Assembly: GCF_018294505.1 (NCBI RefSeq)
Contig: NC_057795.1
Coordinates: forward strand, 517,469,915 to 517,533,914
DNA: 64,000 nt
Direction of reading: 5' to 3'
Origin: Triticum aestivum
Taxonomy: Eukaryota; Streptophyta; Magnoliopsida; Poales; Poaceae
In this document: in pieces, positions 22,194-33,959 of the stretch
Layout: every line of letters starts with the position of its first letter
Numbering within the stretch: position 1 is the stretch's first letter
The notes under the pieces: generated by a model
Told to the model about the DNA's origin: nothing
What the model saw: the letters and a program-made list of their open reading frames with translations, nothing else
The model's database searches: none
Position numbers and translations under genes: made by a program

Positions 22194-24157
22194 AGATGGC
22201 GACTTGCATTCGTAAGGTGGCCTCGGAGGAGTTTGGAGTGTCCAGGGGAAGGAGAAGCGAAGATAAGGATACCTGGTGGTGGAATGATGATGTCCAGAAG
22301 GCGCTTAAAGAGAAGAAAGATTGCTTCAGACGCCTATACCTGGATAGGAGTGCAGACAACATAGAGAAGTACAAGATGGCGAAGAAGGCCGCAAAGCGAG
22401 CTGTTGGTGAAGCAAGGGGTCGGGCATATGAGGACCTCTACCAACGGTTAGGCACGAAGGAAGGTGAAAGGGACATCTATAAGATGGCTAAGATCCGGGA
22501 GAGGAAGACGAGGGATATTGGCCAAGTCAAATGCATCAAGGACGGAGCAGGCCAACTCTTGGTGAAGGACGAAGAGATTAAGCATAGATGGCGGGAGTAC
22601 TTCGACAAGCTGTTCAATGGGGAGAATGAGAGTTCTACCATTGAACTGAATGACTCCTTTGATGAGACCAACATGCGTTTTGTGCGGCGCATCCAGGAGT
22701 CTGAGGTGAAGGAGGCTTTAAAAAGGATGAAAGGAGGCAAGGCGATGGGCCCTGATTGTATCCCCATTGAGGTGTGGAAAGGTCTCGGGGACATAGCGAT
22801 AGTATGGCTAACCAAACTTTTCAACCTCATTTTTCGGGCAAACAAGATGCCAGAAGAATGGAGACGGAGTATATTAGTACCAATCTTCAAGAACAAGGGG
22901 GATGTTCAGAGTTGTACTAATTACCGTGGAATTAAGCTGATGAGCCATACAATGAAGCTATGGGAGAGAGTCATTGAGCACCGCTTAAGAAGAATGACAA
23001 GCGTGACCAAAAATCAGTTTGGTTTCATGCCTGGGAGGTCGACCATGGAAGCCATTTTCTTGGTACGACAACTTATGGAGAGATATAGGGAGCATAAGAA
23101 GGACTTGCATATGGTGTTCATTGACTTGGAGAAGGCCTATGATAAGATACCGCGGAATGTCATGTGGTGGGCCTTGGAGAAACAAAAAGTCCCAGCAAAG
23201 TACATTACCCTCATCAAGGACATGTACAATAATGTTGTGACAAGTGTTCGAACAAGTGATGTCGACACCGATGACTTCCCGATTAAGATAGGACTGCATC
23301 AGGGGTCAGCTTTGAGCCCTTATCTTTTTGCATTGGTGATGGATGAGGTCACAAGGGGTATACAAGGAGATATCCCATGGTGTATGCTCTTTGCGGATGA
23401 TGTGGTGCTAGTTGACGATAGTCGGACGGGGGTAAATAGGAAGTTAGAGTTATGGAGACAAACCTTGGAATCGAAAGGGTTTAGGCTTAGTAGAACTAAA
23501 ACCGAGTACATGATGTGCGGTTTCAGTACTACTAGCTGTGAGGAGGAGGAGGTTAGCCTTGATGGCCAGGTGGTACCTCGGAAGGACACCTTTCGGTATT
23601 TGGGGTCAATGTTGCAGGAGGATGGGGGTATTGATGAAGATGTGAACCATCGAATCAAAGCCGGATGGATAAAGTGGCGCCAAGCTTCTGGCATTCTCTG
23701 TGACAAGAGAGTGCCACAAAAGCTAAAAGGCAAGTTCTACAGGACGGCGGTTCGACCCGCAATGTTGTATGGCGTGGAGTGTTGGCCGACTAAAAGGCGA
23801 CATGTTCAACAGTTAGGTGTGGTGGAGATGCGTATGTTGAGATGGATGTGTGGCCACACGAGGAAGGATCGAGCCCGGAATGATGATATACGAGATAGAG
23901 TTGGGGTAGCACCAATTGAGGAGAAGCTTGTCCAACATCCTTTGAGATGGTTTGGGCATATTCAGCGCAGGCCTCCAGAAGCTCCAGTGCATAGCGGACG
24001 GCTAAAGCGTGCGGAGAATGTCAAGAGAGGGCGGGGTCGACCGATTTTGACATGGGAGGAGTCCGTTAAGAGAGACTTGAAGGATTGGAGTATCGACAAA
24101 GAGCTAGCTATGGACAGGGGTGCGTGGAAGCTTGCTATCCATGTGCCAGAGCCATGA
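22184..24157 (+). CDS. LINE reverse transcriptase
   Basis: The 657-codon frame ends at a TGA (24155-24157). RT motifs are in place: GPDCIPIEVWKGLG (about 22750), the NYRGIKLMSHTMKLWERV segment, FIDLEKAYDKIPR (motif A aspartate), GLHQGSALSPYLF (motif B) and MLFADDVVLV (FADD catalytic core). The C-terminal region holds RTAVRPAMLYGVECW and LRWMCGHTRKD. The enzyme would copy the LINE RNA at the nicked site. I see no internal stop. It is joined to the endonuclease by one frameshift, so the element is at most one indel from an intact ORF. Confidence 0.93.
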   Translation: MWMKMATCIRKVASEEFGVSRGRRSEDKDTWWWNDDVQKALKEKKDCFRRLYLDRSADNIEKYKMAKKAAKRAVGEARGRAYEDLYQRLGTKEGERDIYKMAKIRERKTRDIGQVKCIKDGAGQLLVKDEEIKHRWREYFDKLFNGENESSTIELNDSFDETNMRFVRRIQESEVKEALKRMKGGKAMGPDCIPIEVWKGLGDIAIVWLTKLFNLIFRANKMPEEWRRSILVPIFKNKGDVQSCTNYRGIKLMSHTMKLWERVIEHRLRRMTSVTKNQFGFMPGRSTMEAIFLVRQLMERYREHKKDLHMVFIDLEKAYDKIPRNVMWWALEKQKVPAKYITLIKDMYNNVVTSVRTSDVDTDDFPIKIGLHQGSALSPYLFALVMDEVTRGIQGDIPWCMLFADDVVLVDDSRTGVNRKLELWRQTLESKGFRLSRTKTEYMMCGFSTTSCEEEEVSLDGQVVPRKDTFRYLGSMLQEDGGIDEDVNHRIKAGWIKWRQASGILCDKRVPQKLKGKFYRTAVRPAMLYGVECWPTKRRHVQQLGVVEMRMLRWMCGHTRKDRARNDDIRDRVGVAPIEEKLVQHPLRWFGHIQRRPPEAPVHSGRLKRAENVKRGRGRPILTWEESVKRDLKDWSIDKELAMDRGAWKLAIHVPEP

Positions 24158-24256
24158 GTTGGTTGCGAGATCTTATGGGTTTCACCTCTAGCCTACCCCA
24201 ACTTGTTTGGGACTAAAGGCTTTGTTGTTGTTGTTGTATACATATGACACTTCTAT

Positions 24257-25010
24257 GACGATAATTGTGACAAAACCTGGTATGATCATAGATGTGGTGG
24301 GCTCCTACTTCTATGACAAAAAACCATGACAGAAAATGGGCTTTTCGTCCTGGGCGGGCCGGAGACGCAGCTGCATGACATTCTTTGGGCCATCCATGAC
24401 AGAAAAAACCGTGGTAGAAGCGAGGGGGAGGAAAATTTCGGGGAGTTGCCGGTTACGGTGAGAGGTCGGGGGCCGAGCAATGCGCATTTCTCTCGTACAC
24501 ATACGCGCGTGTGTGCGAGGCGTTGGCTCTAACTGAACCCGAGCGAGGCGTTGGGCTCTAACTGAACCCGAGCGATTGCACTGCAGGCTACGCGTTACTG
24601 AACCCGAGCGATTGACCGATGGCTGTTAACTGAACCCGATGGAGCGATTCCTTCGCTACTGCTGCTAACTGAAGCCGATCGTTTGGATAAATAGTGAGCG
24701 TTGGGGGGGTGGATGAACAGTGAGCGGTGGCGTTGCCTCTGGATGAACAGGACCCCGCGGTGTGGAGGGCTGGATGAACAATAGACGATGGAGGGGTGGC
24801 CGTGGAGGGGTGGTTGAACAGGACCCCGTGGTGTGGAGGGCTGGATGAACAGTAGACGGTGGAGGGCTGGATGAACAGTAGACGGTGGAGGGGTGGTTGA
24901 ACAGTAGCCGGTGGAGTAGCGCGCGGTGGAGGCTGGATGAATAGGAGCCCGTGGAGGCTGGAGGAGGTCAACGGTAGCCCGTGGAGGCTGGAGGAAGTCG
25001 ACGGTGGAGA
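24257..25010. repeat. Left CACTA subterminal repeats
   Basis: The sequence right of the LINE resumes CACTA-type subterminal DNA with many short inverted and direct ATGACA/TGTCAT words. Next come several CTAACTGAACCCGAGCGA units (24525-24640). Repeats of GGATGAACAGTAGACGGTGG (about 24690-24960) follow. Such arrays are where CACTA transposition proteins bind in the maize En/Spm model; binding here is inferred. Confidence 0.8.
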
Positions 25011-25019
25011 TGAACAGTA

Positions 25020-25310
25020 TCCCGTGGAGTCCCGTTTTGCGGTAGGCCACACCCCTCCCGATGAACAGGACCCCCGTTTCGACCGTAGCGCTCCAACACA
25101 AGTCCGTTTCGTCCGTTTTGCGGTACACCACACCCCTCCCGATGAACAGGACCCCCGTTTCGACCGTAGCGCTCCAACACAAGTCCGTTTCGTCCGTTTT
25201 GCGGTACTCCACACCCCTCTCGATCAACAGGACCCCCGTTTCGACCATATATCGTCCGTTTCCTCCGTTTTGCGGTATGCCACACCCCTCCCGGTCAACA
25301 GGACCTCGTT
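25020..25310. repeat. 81 bp tandem repeat in the CACTA left arm
   Basis: The word GATGAACAGGACCCCCGTTT (or GATCAACAGG) starts at 25060, 25141 and 25222, an exact 81 bp period. Each unit also holds TCCGTTTCGTCCGTTTTGCG and a CACACCCCTCC block. Because 81 is a multiple of three, long open frames appear on both strands, but these are a composition effect. Confidence 0.88.
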
Positions 25311-25724
25311 CCGAACGTAGGAGGTCCGTTTCCTCTGTTGTGCGGTATGCCAGGCCTCGTTTCCATCGCCTGTTCTGTCCAAGCCCTCCTGATGAACACG
25401 ACCACGCATTCCGTTCCGACCCAGCCGGTTGGCTCCCCATGAACACGACGACGATGCTGTTTCTCCGTTCCAACCCAGCCATGTACGTATGCGCGAGTGG
25501 GCATTCGAGACCCTGCCCGTATGTACGTATGTGGCCGTATTTTCTTTCTTGCACCCTAGCCGCTGTACGTATGTGTACATGCTACGTGCGCGCCTCTACT
25601 ACGACACGTGTGCGCCTCTACTACAACACGTGCGTGCCTCTACATCGACCAGTATGTACGTACACGTTCGCGACCAGGATGACAATGCTACGAACACTTC
25701 GACCAGGTGGGTCCCGACTGTCAG

Positions 25725-26165
25725 GCACTTCCTTGCCTGCGAAGATGTAGCTGGTGGGTCCCAGCAGTCAGGGGGGCGAATCGTTTTGTTTTTGTTTTTT
25801 GCCCGGATGCACTTCCTTGCGTGCGAAGGTGTAGCTGCTGGGTCCCAGCAGTCAGGGGGGCGAATCGTTTTTTTACCCGGACGCACTTCCTTGCGTGCGA
25901 AGGTGTAGCTGCTGGGTCCCAGCAGTCAGGGGGGCGAATCATTTTTTTTGCCCGGATGCACTTCCTTGCGTGCGAAGGTGTAGCTGGTGGGTCCCAGTAG
26001 TCGGGGGGCGAATCGTTTTTTTCGGACGCACTTCCTTGTGTGCGAAGATGTAGCTGGTGGGTCCCAGCAGTCAGGGGGGCGAATCGTTTTTTTGGACGCA
26101 CTTCCTTGCGTGCGAAGATGTAGCTCGTGGGTCCCAGCAGTTAGGGGGCCAATCATTTTTTTTGC
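25725..26165. repeat. 70-84 bp tandem repeat in the CACTA left arm
   Basis: GCACTTCCTTGC starts at 25725, 25809, 25883, 25958, 26028 and 26098. Units carry GTAGCTG(G/C)TGGGTCCCAGCAGTC and an AATCGTTTTTTT tract of varying length, which explains the variable period. A further partial unit lies at about 26238. Confidence 0.9.
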
Positions 26166-27719
26166 GAAATGCGATGGCCCGTCCGGTGGGTCCACGCTGT
26201 CAGGTGGAGGAATAATTATTTTACGTGTAATAAGGAGGCACTTCCTTGCGGCTGCCATGGACCCAGCTGTCAGCCTATCCACATATAGTCCACGTCCGAT
26301 GGAAGTCGTTCCTTGACCACGTTGACCACGCCGCGCCGAGAGCACCACGACGGTGGACGACGGCGAGGCCTAGGAAGGGGATGACGCGGAGCCGGGGAAG
26401 ACACGACAGTGGATGCACACGCGGAGAGGAGTATGAGGGTTCACTGGTTTGGCTGCGCTGCCGTTGCTGCAGAATAACATGTGGTGTGGGTGAGTGGAGG
26501 GATGGCCTGGCCAGCGGTGGGAGTAGTAGGGGGCGGTGAGGCCTCCGCGGCAGCACAGCCGGCCATGGGAGGCAGGAGCAGGCGGCACGACCGGCGCTGC
26601 TCTGGGCGGCTGGAGCAAGAAGACCAGAGGTTGAAGAAGCACGATGGCTGTTGGATGGACATCGTACGGTCACTGCAGCTAGAATCGTTTATTATTGACT
26701 AAGTTGACAAAGCCCTTGGCACGTCAACTTAGCAGGCCCATAGGTCAGCTTCCGAAATGGTGCGCCCTAGATGTCAGGGGGAGGAATCATTTTTTGGGCG
26801 GGTGAAGCTAGAATATCCGAAATTGAAGAAGAAGCACGGCATCCGTTGGATGGACATCCAACGGCCACTGCTGCTAGAACCGTGTGTTGACTATAAGTTG
26901 ACAAGCCTTGCATACGCGTCAACTCTATTTTTTAGGGGACGCGTCAACTTAGTAAGGCCAGAAGTGTGTGGCAGAGAACTTATAGCCCATTTAAGATTTG
27001 TAAGAATGTGTAGCCCATTTTTGAATTCTAATGGAATTTACTACAGCCCATTTACATTTTGTTAAAAGTACAACCCATTTCAACCAACCGTTCAAAACAG
27101 AATTCAATAAAATTTCCCACATTTTGATGTGATCCGAATATTTTTATCCCGAAATTTCTAGTAAGATTAAATACAATTTCAATATAAATTTATATTACGT
27201 AAAAATCCAACGAAACATTGCGCTTGCAACAATTAATGAAATTAAAATTTTCAATATTCCAAAAATAATATTTTATAAAGTAATCACTGTTTGGTGCATT
27301 TTTTATAGTTACTACCCAGTTTTTATAATTACATCCCATTTATTATTTCTTAAATCCCATTTTCTTGTTAATCCTAATGCATCCCTTTTAGGAAAGATTT
27401 GCAACTCAGCGGGGCGGAGAATAACAACTTGACCTTGCCTGGGTATTCCTCAAAAAAAGTATAGCTGGGCTAGCCATTTTTAGCTTGAAAAAAAAATTAA
27501 TAACTGGGCTGGATATCTGGCCTGGGCTAGATGGGCCACAGCCCGCCCAGTTAATACCTGCAGCGATGTTTTCGTTGTTGTTCAGAGGAGAAAAAATAAT
27601 ATCTGGGGTAAACATCAAAAAACTCTGCAGTGCTCACACCTCAAAAACACAAATACTGCTCGAGCTGCTTGGTCCCAGCTGTCGGCCGCTTCTTGTGCAA
27701 ATCTCTCGTTTATTGACTA
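26166..27719. other. CACTA left-arm filler, no gene seen
   Basis: The first part (26166-26700) is GC-rich and resembles CACTA arm sequence, including TGTCAG(C)CTATCCA blocks that recur near 38905. The second part (26990-27400) is AT-rich with repeated 'ACAGCCCATTT/ACTACCCAG' type words. Open frames are short and overlap on both strands. Confidence 0.55.
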
Positions 27720-28043
27720 TTCCCTCCTTTCCGGTTTATAATGCTCAATTTAAAAATCTCATCAATCAAGATAGATGGCGAGTGGTGGAATACTTTTTGT
27801 AGTTTTGCAAAAGCACCTAATTAATGCTCTTGTTATGCTCAAAAAATTATGTTTATCAATGCATTAATTGTAATGCATGCATGCATAAAGTACATGCATT
27901 GGTCAATTTTCTCTTAATACTTGCATGCAATGATTTAATGCACCTTGGAATCTGAACATGTGATTGAAAACAACCAAACTGAGCCTTATAAAATGGAAAA
28001 ACTAAAATTTTAAGATAAACCCTATAAACCGAAAAGGAGGGAG
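27720..28043. mobile_element. Stowaway-like MITE, 324 bp
   Basis: The ends TTCCCTCCTTTCCGGTTTATA and the inverse of CTCCCTCCTTTTCGGTTTATA form the terminal inverted repeats. TA dinucleotides flank both sides (27718-27719 and 28044-28045). The interior is AT-rich and non-coding, with GCATGCATGC words. Confidence 0.8.
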
Positions 28044-28110
28044 TACATAGGTTGACAATGGTGTGAGACCGTGATGTCAGGAAACCAGAAGGAAGCAAAA
28101 TAAATTATAG

Positions 28111-28111
<1 letters not shown>

Positions 28112-28157
<46 letters not shown>
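28112..28157. repeat. (TA)n microsatellite
   Basis: About 23 TA units lie directly against the palindromic terminus at 28158. A second (TA)n array lies at 38501-38563. Confidence 0.97.
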
Positions 28158-28160
<3 letters not shown>

Positions 28161-31100
28161 ATTGACTATTCGTCACCCTGGATGAAGAATTCTTATTCTT
28201 CACCCCAGCCAACCCACGCACTGAGCCGAACCAGACTCCATCCATCGTAAGGAGAAAGTGTTACTGAGGTAATATTACGGTCTTCAAATTGGTTTTGCGC
28301 TTGTTACACCACGATGAGAACCACATGAGGTAAGATTTGTTGCATGCATGTGAAGTAAGATTAGGGCATAAAGAATACCCCTACGCCCCAAAAAAGCACA
28401 GCAAGAAAAACAGATTATTCCCGTAAATTAGTGCATGATTAAGGCTACGTGGTCCCACAGGTTTATAGACAAGAAAAATCAGAAGCAAATACGTAGGTAT
28501 TAGGAGGCATTCCTGACTTTTTAATAGGAAGGCTGTGTTCTTTACTCGAAAAAAAAGGAAGGCTACGTTTCTAATATATCTACAGAATCAACCAAGGGGA
28601 CACGATGCATTTCAATGTTGATTCACCTGTCCACGAACACTTGGTTGTTGCCCATATACGCCGACCGTCAGGCGATATGCCTAGATGTACCTATTAGTTT
28701 ATATTTTTTAGAAAAAATATACATAGACTAATAGTATTTGATGGAGCAAATTTCACACAAATATTGCATAATATTGTACCTTCAGATGAACACGAGGCCG
28801 AACAATTAATTGCGTAGGATGGAGTCATTTACACACCACGTGATGCTCCTTGATGGATGATGTGCAATCTAGTCAATTATCAACCTTCTTTTGGTTGACC
28901 TCAGCATGGTGAATAAAACGAGTTTTCACTAGCTTAATTGGGATGTTGAAAAAGGTTCTTAGTCATTTCTTTTTTATGCGACCAAAGCTCATTTAGAATA
29001 AAATGTCTCACTAGTTCAATGGTGACACATCTCTGTTTTTTAGAGAATAATTGCTTAATGTGGGATCCATTGGCCTCGCTGCAACGTTAATTATAATGAA
29101 AAAAATGTACAACCATGGCTAAATTATGTAGTATTACAATCGACAAGACATGTAAAACTGAATAATAGATTGTCATTGATTTTATTCCACTTGTTTAATA
29201 ACAACCCAACACATTTGAATAAAAACTGAAACAGAAATGGTTGATACTGAAATTAGAATACAATTGCCCTATTTCTTAAGTTGTTTCTTCTTTGTAATAC
29301 TCATCACCGCAGCATCTTGGCATCGCCATGTCTACATATGTCCTGAAAGCATGGCCATGGATCTCATCAACATAATAGCCGTTCCATGCAAATATTTCTC
29401 CCGGGGTCAATCTATAAATGTTGGCTAACACCTTCCGATCTTTGGAGATGTAGGCCTTTGCATCATGTGTATTGTGTAATCACATGAAGCATGTAGGTTT
29501 GTTCTTCTCCGGTTGGCCGGAAAAGCTTTATTACTCCATGGTAATAATCGTTCATCATCTTTCCAATGCGGCAAGGCAGAAGTTGCGTAAAAATACAATG
29601 AGTATTACAGAAAATAAAAACGGAAATCTCATATGTATTATCGAAAGTAACATGAGTACATGACATACAAGGCTGTCCTCATGGCAATCTGGAATTGTGA
29701 TAGTGTTCAGTCCTGTCAAATTAAGTTCAAATCTACATTCTTTTGTTCCTCGACGGCAATGATTATGTTTATTCGGATGCTACAAGAAAAGAAATAGCTA
29801 GTGATGAAAAAAATGTAACGTGAAAAATACTTGATTGGTTGCTGGTACGTCCATGTTACCAATCATAAAATGAAGCTAGTAAAGTCCTGATGTGGGGTGT
29901 TGGACACAATCTAGATTCAGACTTATGGGCAGAGAACTAAGTCTTTTCAGTTTCATAATTCAGACTTATGTGATAGTGTTGGACACTCTTCCATCAACCA
30001 CGTCATCTACATGACGAGTAAAAGTAAACTAGTGATGAGACGGTCTAGTGGAAAAAATGGAGAATTCCTAAGAAAATGCAGTTACAGATCTTGACAAAAG
30101 CCTGGTTCAGTTTATGTCAAGATCTTGTATCCAGTTTTGCTGGCTTTCTGTACCACCCATTATTTATTTATGTCAGATGTTGCATTGTAGACCTTGAGAA
30201 AAGCCTGGTTCAGTTTCGTACATCAAGCGTATCATGTGAACAACTCCCATTCCTACACCCATGAAATAAACAGAGGAAGCTTATTTTCTGTCAAATTCTC
30301 ACCCCACACTATACGTGGGATTGGACTAATAGTCCATTTCCCATGTCTAGTCCCTCAGCCAACTCCGGCTTAAAAATTATGATTCCCATTCCCTCAAACT
30401 GCCAAACATGCTGTAAGGCCATGAAGCTTAGGGAGGTTCTTGACAAGATTATAAAAGGCAAACTTGGAATGAACCTACTGCTGATAATGATTGGCTCTAG
30501 AGTGCCAAATACAACAATACAAATAGAAGTAAGCATATACCGTAAATGTAAATAACCATTTTTGAAAAAAGGCTTGGTACCTGCTTTAACAAAAGCGACA
30601 GTTCGTCGCGTACCGGCTCTTACAGGAACTCCGGAACATAACCTACCAAGTCCAACCATAGCTGTAAAACTCCTAACGTAGGAAAACACGTATAATAACC
30701 TAGGAATGACACCCAGCACACGAAGCAAGTAATAGCCATCAAATAGAAAATTAGTTACAGAAGGACGGGAGCCTAAGAAACAAAAGGAAACATAGCATCA
30801 TGACTCCGAGCGATTGCACTGATCTACGTTGTGGCTTTGAGGTAGAAGGAATGAGTGTATTGGCTCCAGATAACCTTGGCTATTCTGTTGTACAGAACCA
30901 TTTATTGTCATATGACCATATAAAGTCAGTGATCAAGCAATTAATTGTGGCTATAAACACTACTCGGTATAGTAAAGCAGCGAAAATAAAGAAACTAAAG
31001 GTCATTGTTCTTTAGTTGCAGCAGGAACGTCAGGGGAAAAATCTGGAAATTAGCAAAATCATACTGGAGATTGCATCCCAGTTAAGTCAAAACCTGAATC

Positions 31101-32162
31101 TTACGCCAAACAACTTTCCCTTGGGCTTGAAGATGCAAGAGTGAAAGTACGCAATTTGGAGAAACATGTTGAGATACTGTTTAATCAGAAGAAAGCTTTA
31201 GGGAATAAAAATAAGCGAGCTTAAAGATTTGGAGACAGTGGCAAGCGAGCAGCATGGATGAATAAAGGAGTTGACTAATGAATTGAGCATAAAAGATCAC
31301 GGTGAGCTGATAGCCTGATACAACTTTCTTTTACTGAATTTTGTTTGGTTGCAAAACAAAACCCAGCATCACCTCCCAGATAACTCCAACAACATACAAA
31401 ATCAAGCTAGTATCTGAACCTCGTAAAATGCTGAAGAACATGACCTCGCAGATTGTTCTGCCTAGATTTATTGAGAGAACCCAGTACTAATCAGAACAAC
31501 ACCAAAACTAGTTATACTTGGGAATATAGCATCCCAAAGCAATTTGGAAAAAAACGTATAAAGGAAATCGTAAGGGGAACCTAATTGAAATTTTCGAACG
31601 GAAATCACTTGAACTTGATTGCTCACCTCCTCATGTGCACTCACAACCAACCAAACTACATTCCAATCAGCAGGAATGCCGTCACATAGTAGCCCATGCA
31701 CGGCCACTAACTACAGCGCCGCTGCGAACGCCAGCCATAGCTCCGCGCACAGCGCCGCCCAAGACCTAGGCAGACGGCGCACAGCAGGCCGCACTAGCGT
31801 CGAGACCACGTCGCCGAGCAGCACAGCGCCTCGCCGGCCAGGCCGCCCCAAATCGCTGAGCACCACGCCGACGTCTCCCGTATTGTTCGCCGTCGATACT
31901 CTGGAACCGTTCGCAGCCTTCTTTTTTTTGTCAAGAAAAAAAGAAGTATGTGGAAGTGGGGTGGTCGGGAACGTGGGGTAGCTTCGAGCCTACCATAAAC
32001 GTAAATTACATGCATACCAATGTAATTTTACAGGATGGAATCAATGACCTTTTTCTTTTACAGGGATGCAGGCGCGTGTGGTTTGGTTGGCTGCAACATC
32101 CGTCTCGGTCGATCGATCAGGGTGAGGAATTACTTATTTCTCACCCTGGGTCTTGAATAGAC
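28158..32162. mobile_element. Candidate TIR element with palindromic ends beside (TA)n
   Basis: The left end (28164 on) reads GACTATTCGTCACCCTGG, followed by a GAAGAATTCTTATTCTTC palindrome and CACCC. The right end (about 32115-32162) is a diverged inverse: GGGTGAGGAATTAC, then TTTCTCACCCTGGG and GAATAGAC. The two align over about 45 bp with mismatches. The interior is AT-rich with no transposase motifs; around 30085 and 30190 a segment with AAAAGCCTGGTTCAGTTT is duplicated. The superfamily is not clear. Mutator-like or Micron-like (TA-microsatellite-associated) elements are possibilities. Confidence 0.55.
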
Positions 32163-33959
32163 GAGGTCGTTCCGAACTTCCGAAACCCCGAACCGGTAGG
32201 AAACAAAAGGAAAAAAAAAAAACCACCTGCAGCCGCCGGCCTACCCACACCTCCGTTTACCCACCTTCCATGGCGCGCCGTCCTGGCCCTCTTCCACCTC
32301 CGGGAGTCGCCTCGGGCCCCGCCTACCGCCGCGTGACACCCTGCCCGCCCCTGACCGCCGGAAACCACGCGCACCTCGCCGTCCCTCGCGTGCTAGCCCG
32401 CCCTTCGCCGTGCAGCGGACCCTGCCACCGTGCAGATCACGCCGCCCCCGCAAACCTCATTGCCGATCCAGTCGAGGGGGCGGCCGGATCCAGCCGGCCA
32501 TGACCCCCGGCAAGGCATGGGAAGCGACGTGCACGGGGCGGCCTCCTGCTCCCGGCCGATGTAGTCGTTGTCTGCACCGCCGTCCTATAGTGCGATGGGG
32601 ATCCACCGTGCCGCTCATGACGTTCGGCATCGCCACCTCCGGCCGTTCAAGACGGAGCTCCTGGATGGTGCTGGCCTGGCTCCATGCTTCGGACCTGGAG
32701 AGGAGGTGGCTGGCTCACACCGGATGGCTTCGCATCAATCCAACTACACTGCTAGTCCCCGTTCAGGTTCTGCCTTAGATGTGCATCAACTCCCGTGATT
32801 GCTAGTCCCCTGTTTCTTTGGAGATTTTTTTGTACAAGTTTCGTGAAAGTTGTGCTGATTTGATGCTCTCAACATGTTTGTGGTTATGTCTCTGATAACT
32901 AACATCAGATTTTGTCCTTTGCCCAATTTTTTGTGAGCAACAAATATTCATACATGTGTATTATGTATATCAGTTCTTGTGGGAATACCTCTACAGAGCA
33001 AGTTCGATTTTTGCGCCTCTTTCACGAAAAAAATCATATTGTACAATTATAGGGTCTTTTCTTGAAGTTCATATTGTCAAGACGTCGAAGCTCACATAAT
33101 ATAGTTCAGGATAGTTCAGAACTTTTGGTGACTCATGTCTGATAATTTTTTTGTGATACGTACACGCAAGCCTGTTCATATTTGTATATTTGTTAATTTA
33201 ATTATCTGTTAGGATCTGGTATTAGTAGTCTATTTTTTATGAGCAGTCTTGTTCGACTGATGCTTTGTTATAGTGTGTGTTTGAAGTTCATATTGTCAAG
33301 GTCACGAAATTCACAACCTGTGACCAGGGATCCTGAAGAAAATACATGTTGTTTTGGCATGTCTCACATCCTACAGTAACGATCCCCTGCAAGCCCTGAG
33401 CCGCCGGTGTTCCGTCCACAAATCTGCGAGGGATGTAAAAGCGGCTGTGGCATCTTGTCAGCTGCCCATCAAATGTAAGCCTATTATGTTGTCCTTCAGT
33501 AGCAGTTCGACAAAAAAACTGCAGCAATTCTACATGGGAAACTATGATATTTCAGGTCTGCTACTATGTACGTTGCTTGTTGGTATGCCAATGAGTACAT
33601 ACATTTTGTGTTGGTTCTTTTCCCCTTTGGCTTTCTCTGCCATGGATGTGTGCATGCGTGCTATGTGCGTGAGTGCGCTACATCAATTTGTGTAAAAGAA
33701 GCATTTTGAATTGCGCAAAATTAGTTGATGGTTGTTGAAGTTCAGACATTTGTAATGGCGACGTTATGTAATTATAGAATGAGAAGTAGTGCGTGCCGTA
33801 TTGTGCCCACAAGGTGTTTGCGTTTGTGTGCCATTGGCTGCTACACACCCTGTGTTGATGCTGCTGCTGCTGCTTTAACTTTTACATTTTTTTCAGTGAC
33901 TTGTGAGAAATTTTTTCCTTTGGATATATGCGATCCAGTACACTTGTTCTACTAAGTAG
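32163..33959. other. Mixed segment without a supported gene
   Basis: A GC-rich block at 32220-32790 has an ATG at 32270 in a CCATGG context with a 78-codon proline/arginine-rich frame and no known domain. The rest (32800-33959) is AT-rich, with the phrase AGTTCATATTGTCAAG at about 33065 and 33284. I do not support a gene, though a degraded exon cannot be excluded. Confidence 0.4.

Larger units (their letters stand above)
20935..24237 (+). mobile_element. RTE-clade LINE, 3.3 kb
   Basis: A 19 bp direct repeat, ATACATATGACACTTCTAT, flanks the element at 20916-20934 and 24238-24256. The 3' end carries CCCCAACTTGTTTGGGACT followed by a (TTG)n tail, typical of plant RTE elements. It encodes an AP endonuclease followed by reverse transcriptase and no gag, again RTE-like. 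It sits 76 bp inside the left CACTA terminus, splitting the subterminal region. The body is nearly intact, so it is probably a recent arrival. Confidence 0.95.

Noticed and set aside
23800..24180. Possible separate gene at the end of the LINE
   Set aside because: The LRWMCGHTRKD segment is the usual C-terminus of plant RTE reverse transcriptases and is in frame with the RT.
24588..25554. Long open frames on both strands in the CACTA left arm
   Set aside because: They coincide with repeat arrays, one of them with a period divisible by three (81 bp), and their peptides are simple repeats with no domain.
24690..26165. CRISPR-like array (regular repeats with spacers)
   Set aside because: Units are directly tandem without unique spacers, the context is a plant CACTA arm, and the repeats diverge gradually.
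32270..32503. 78-codon MARRPGPLPPP-type frame
   Set aside because: It is proline/arginine-rich in a GC island, with no domain and an equally open opposite strand.
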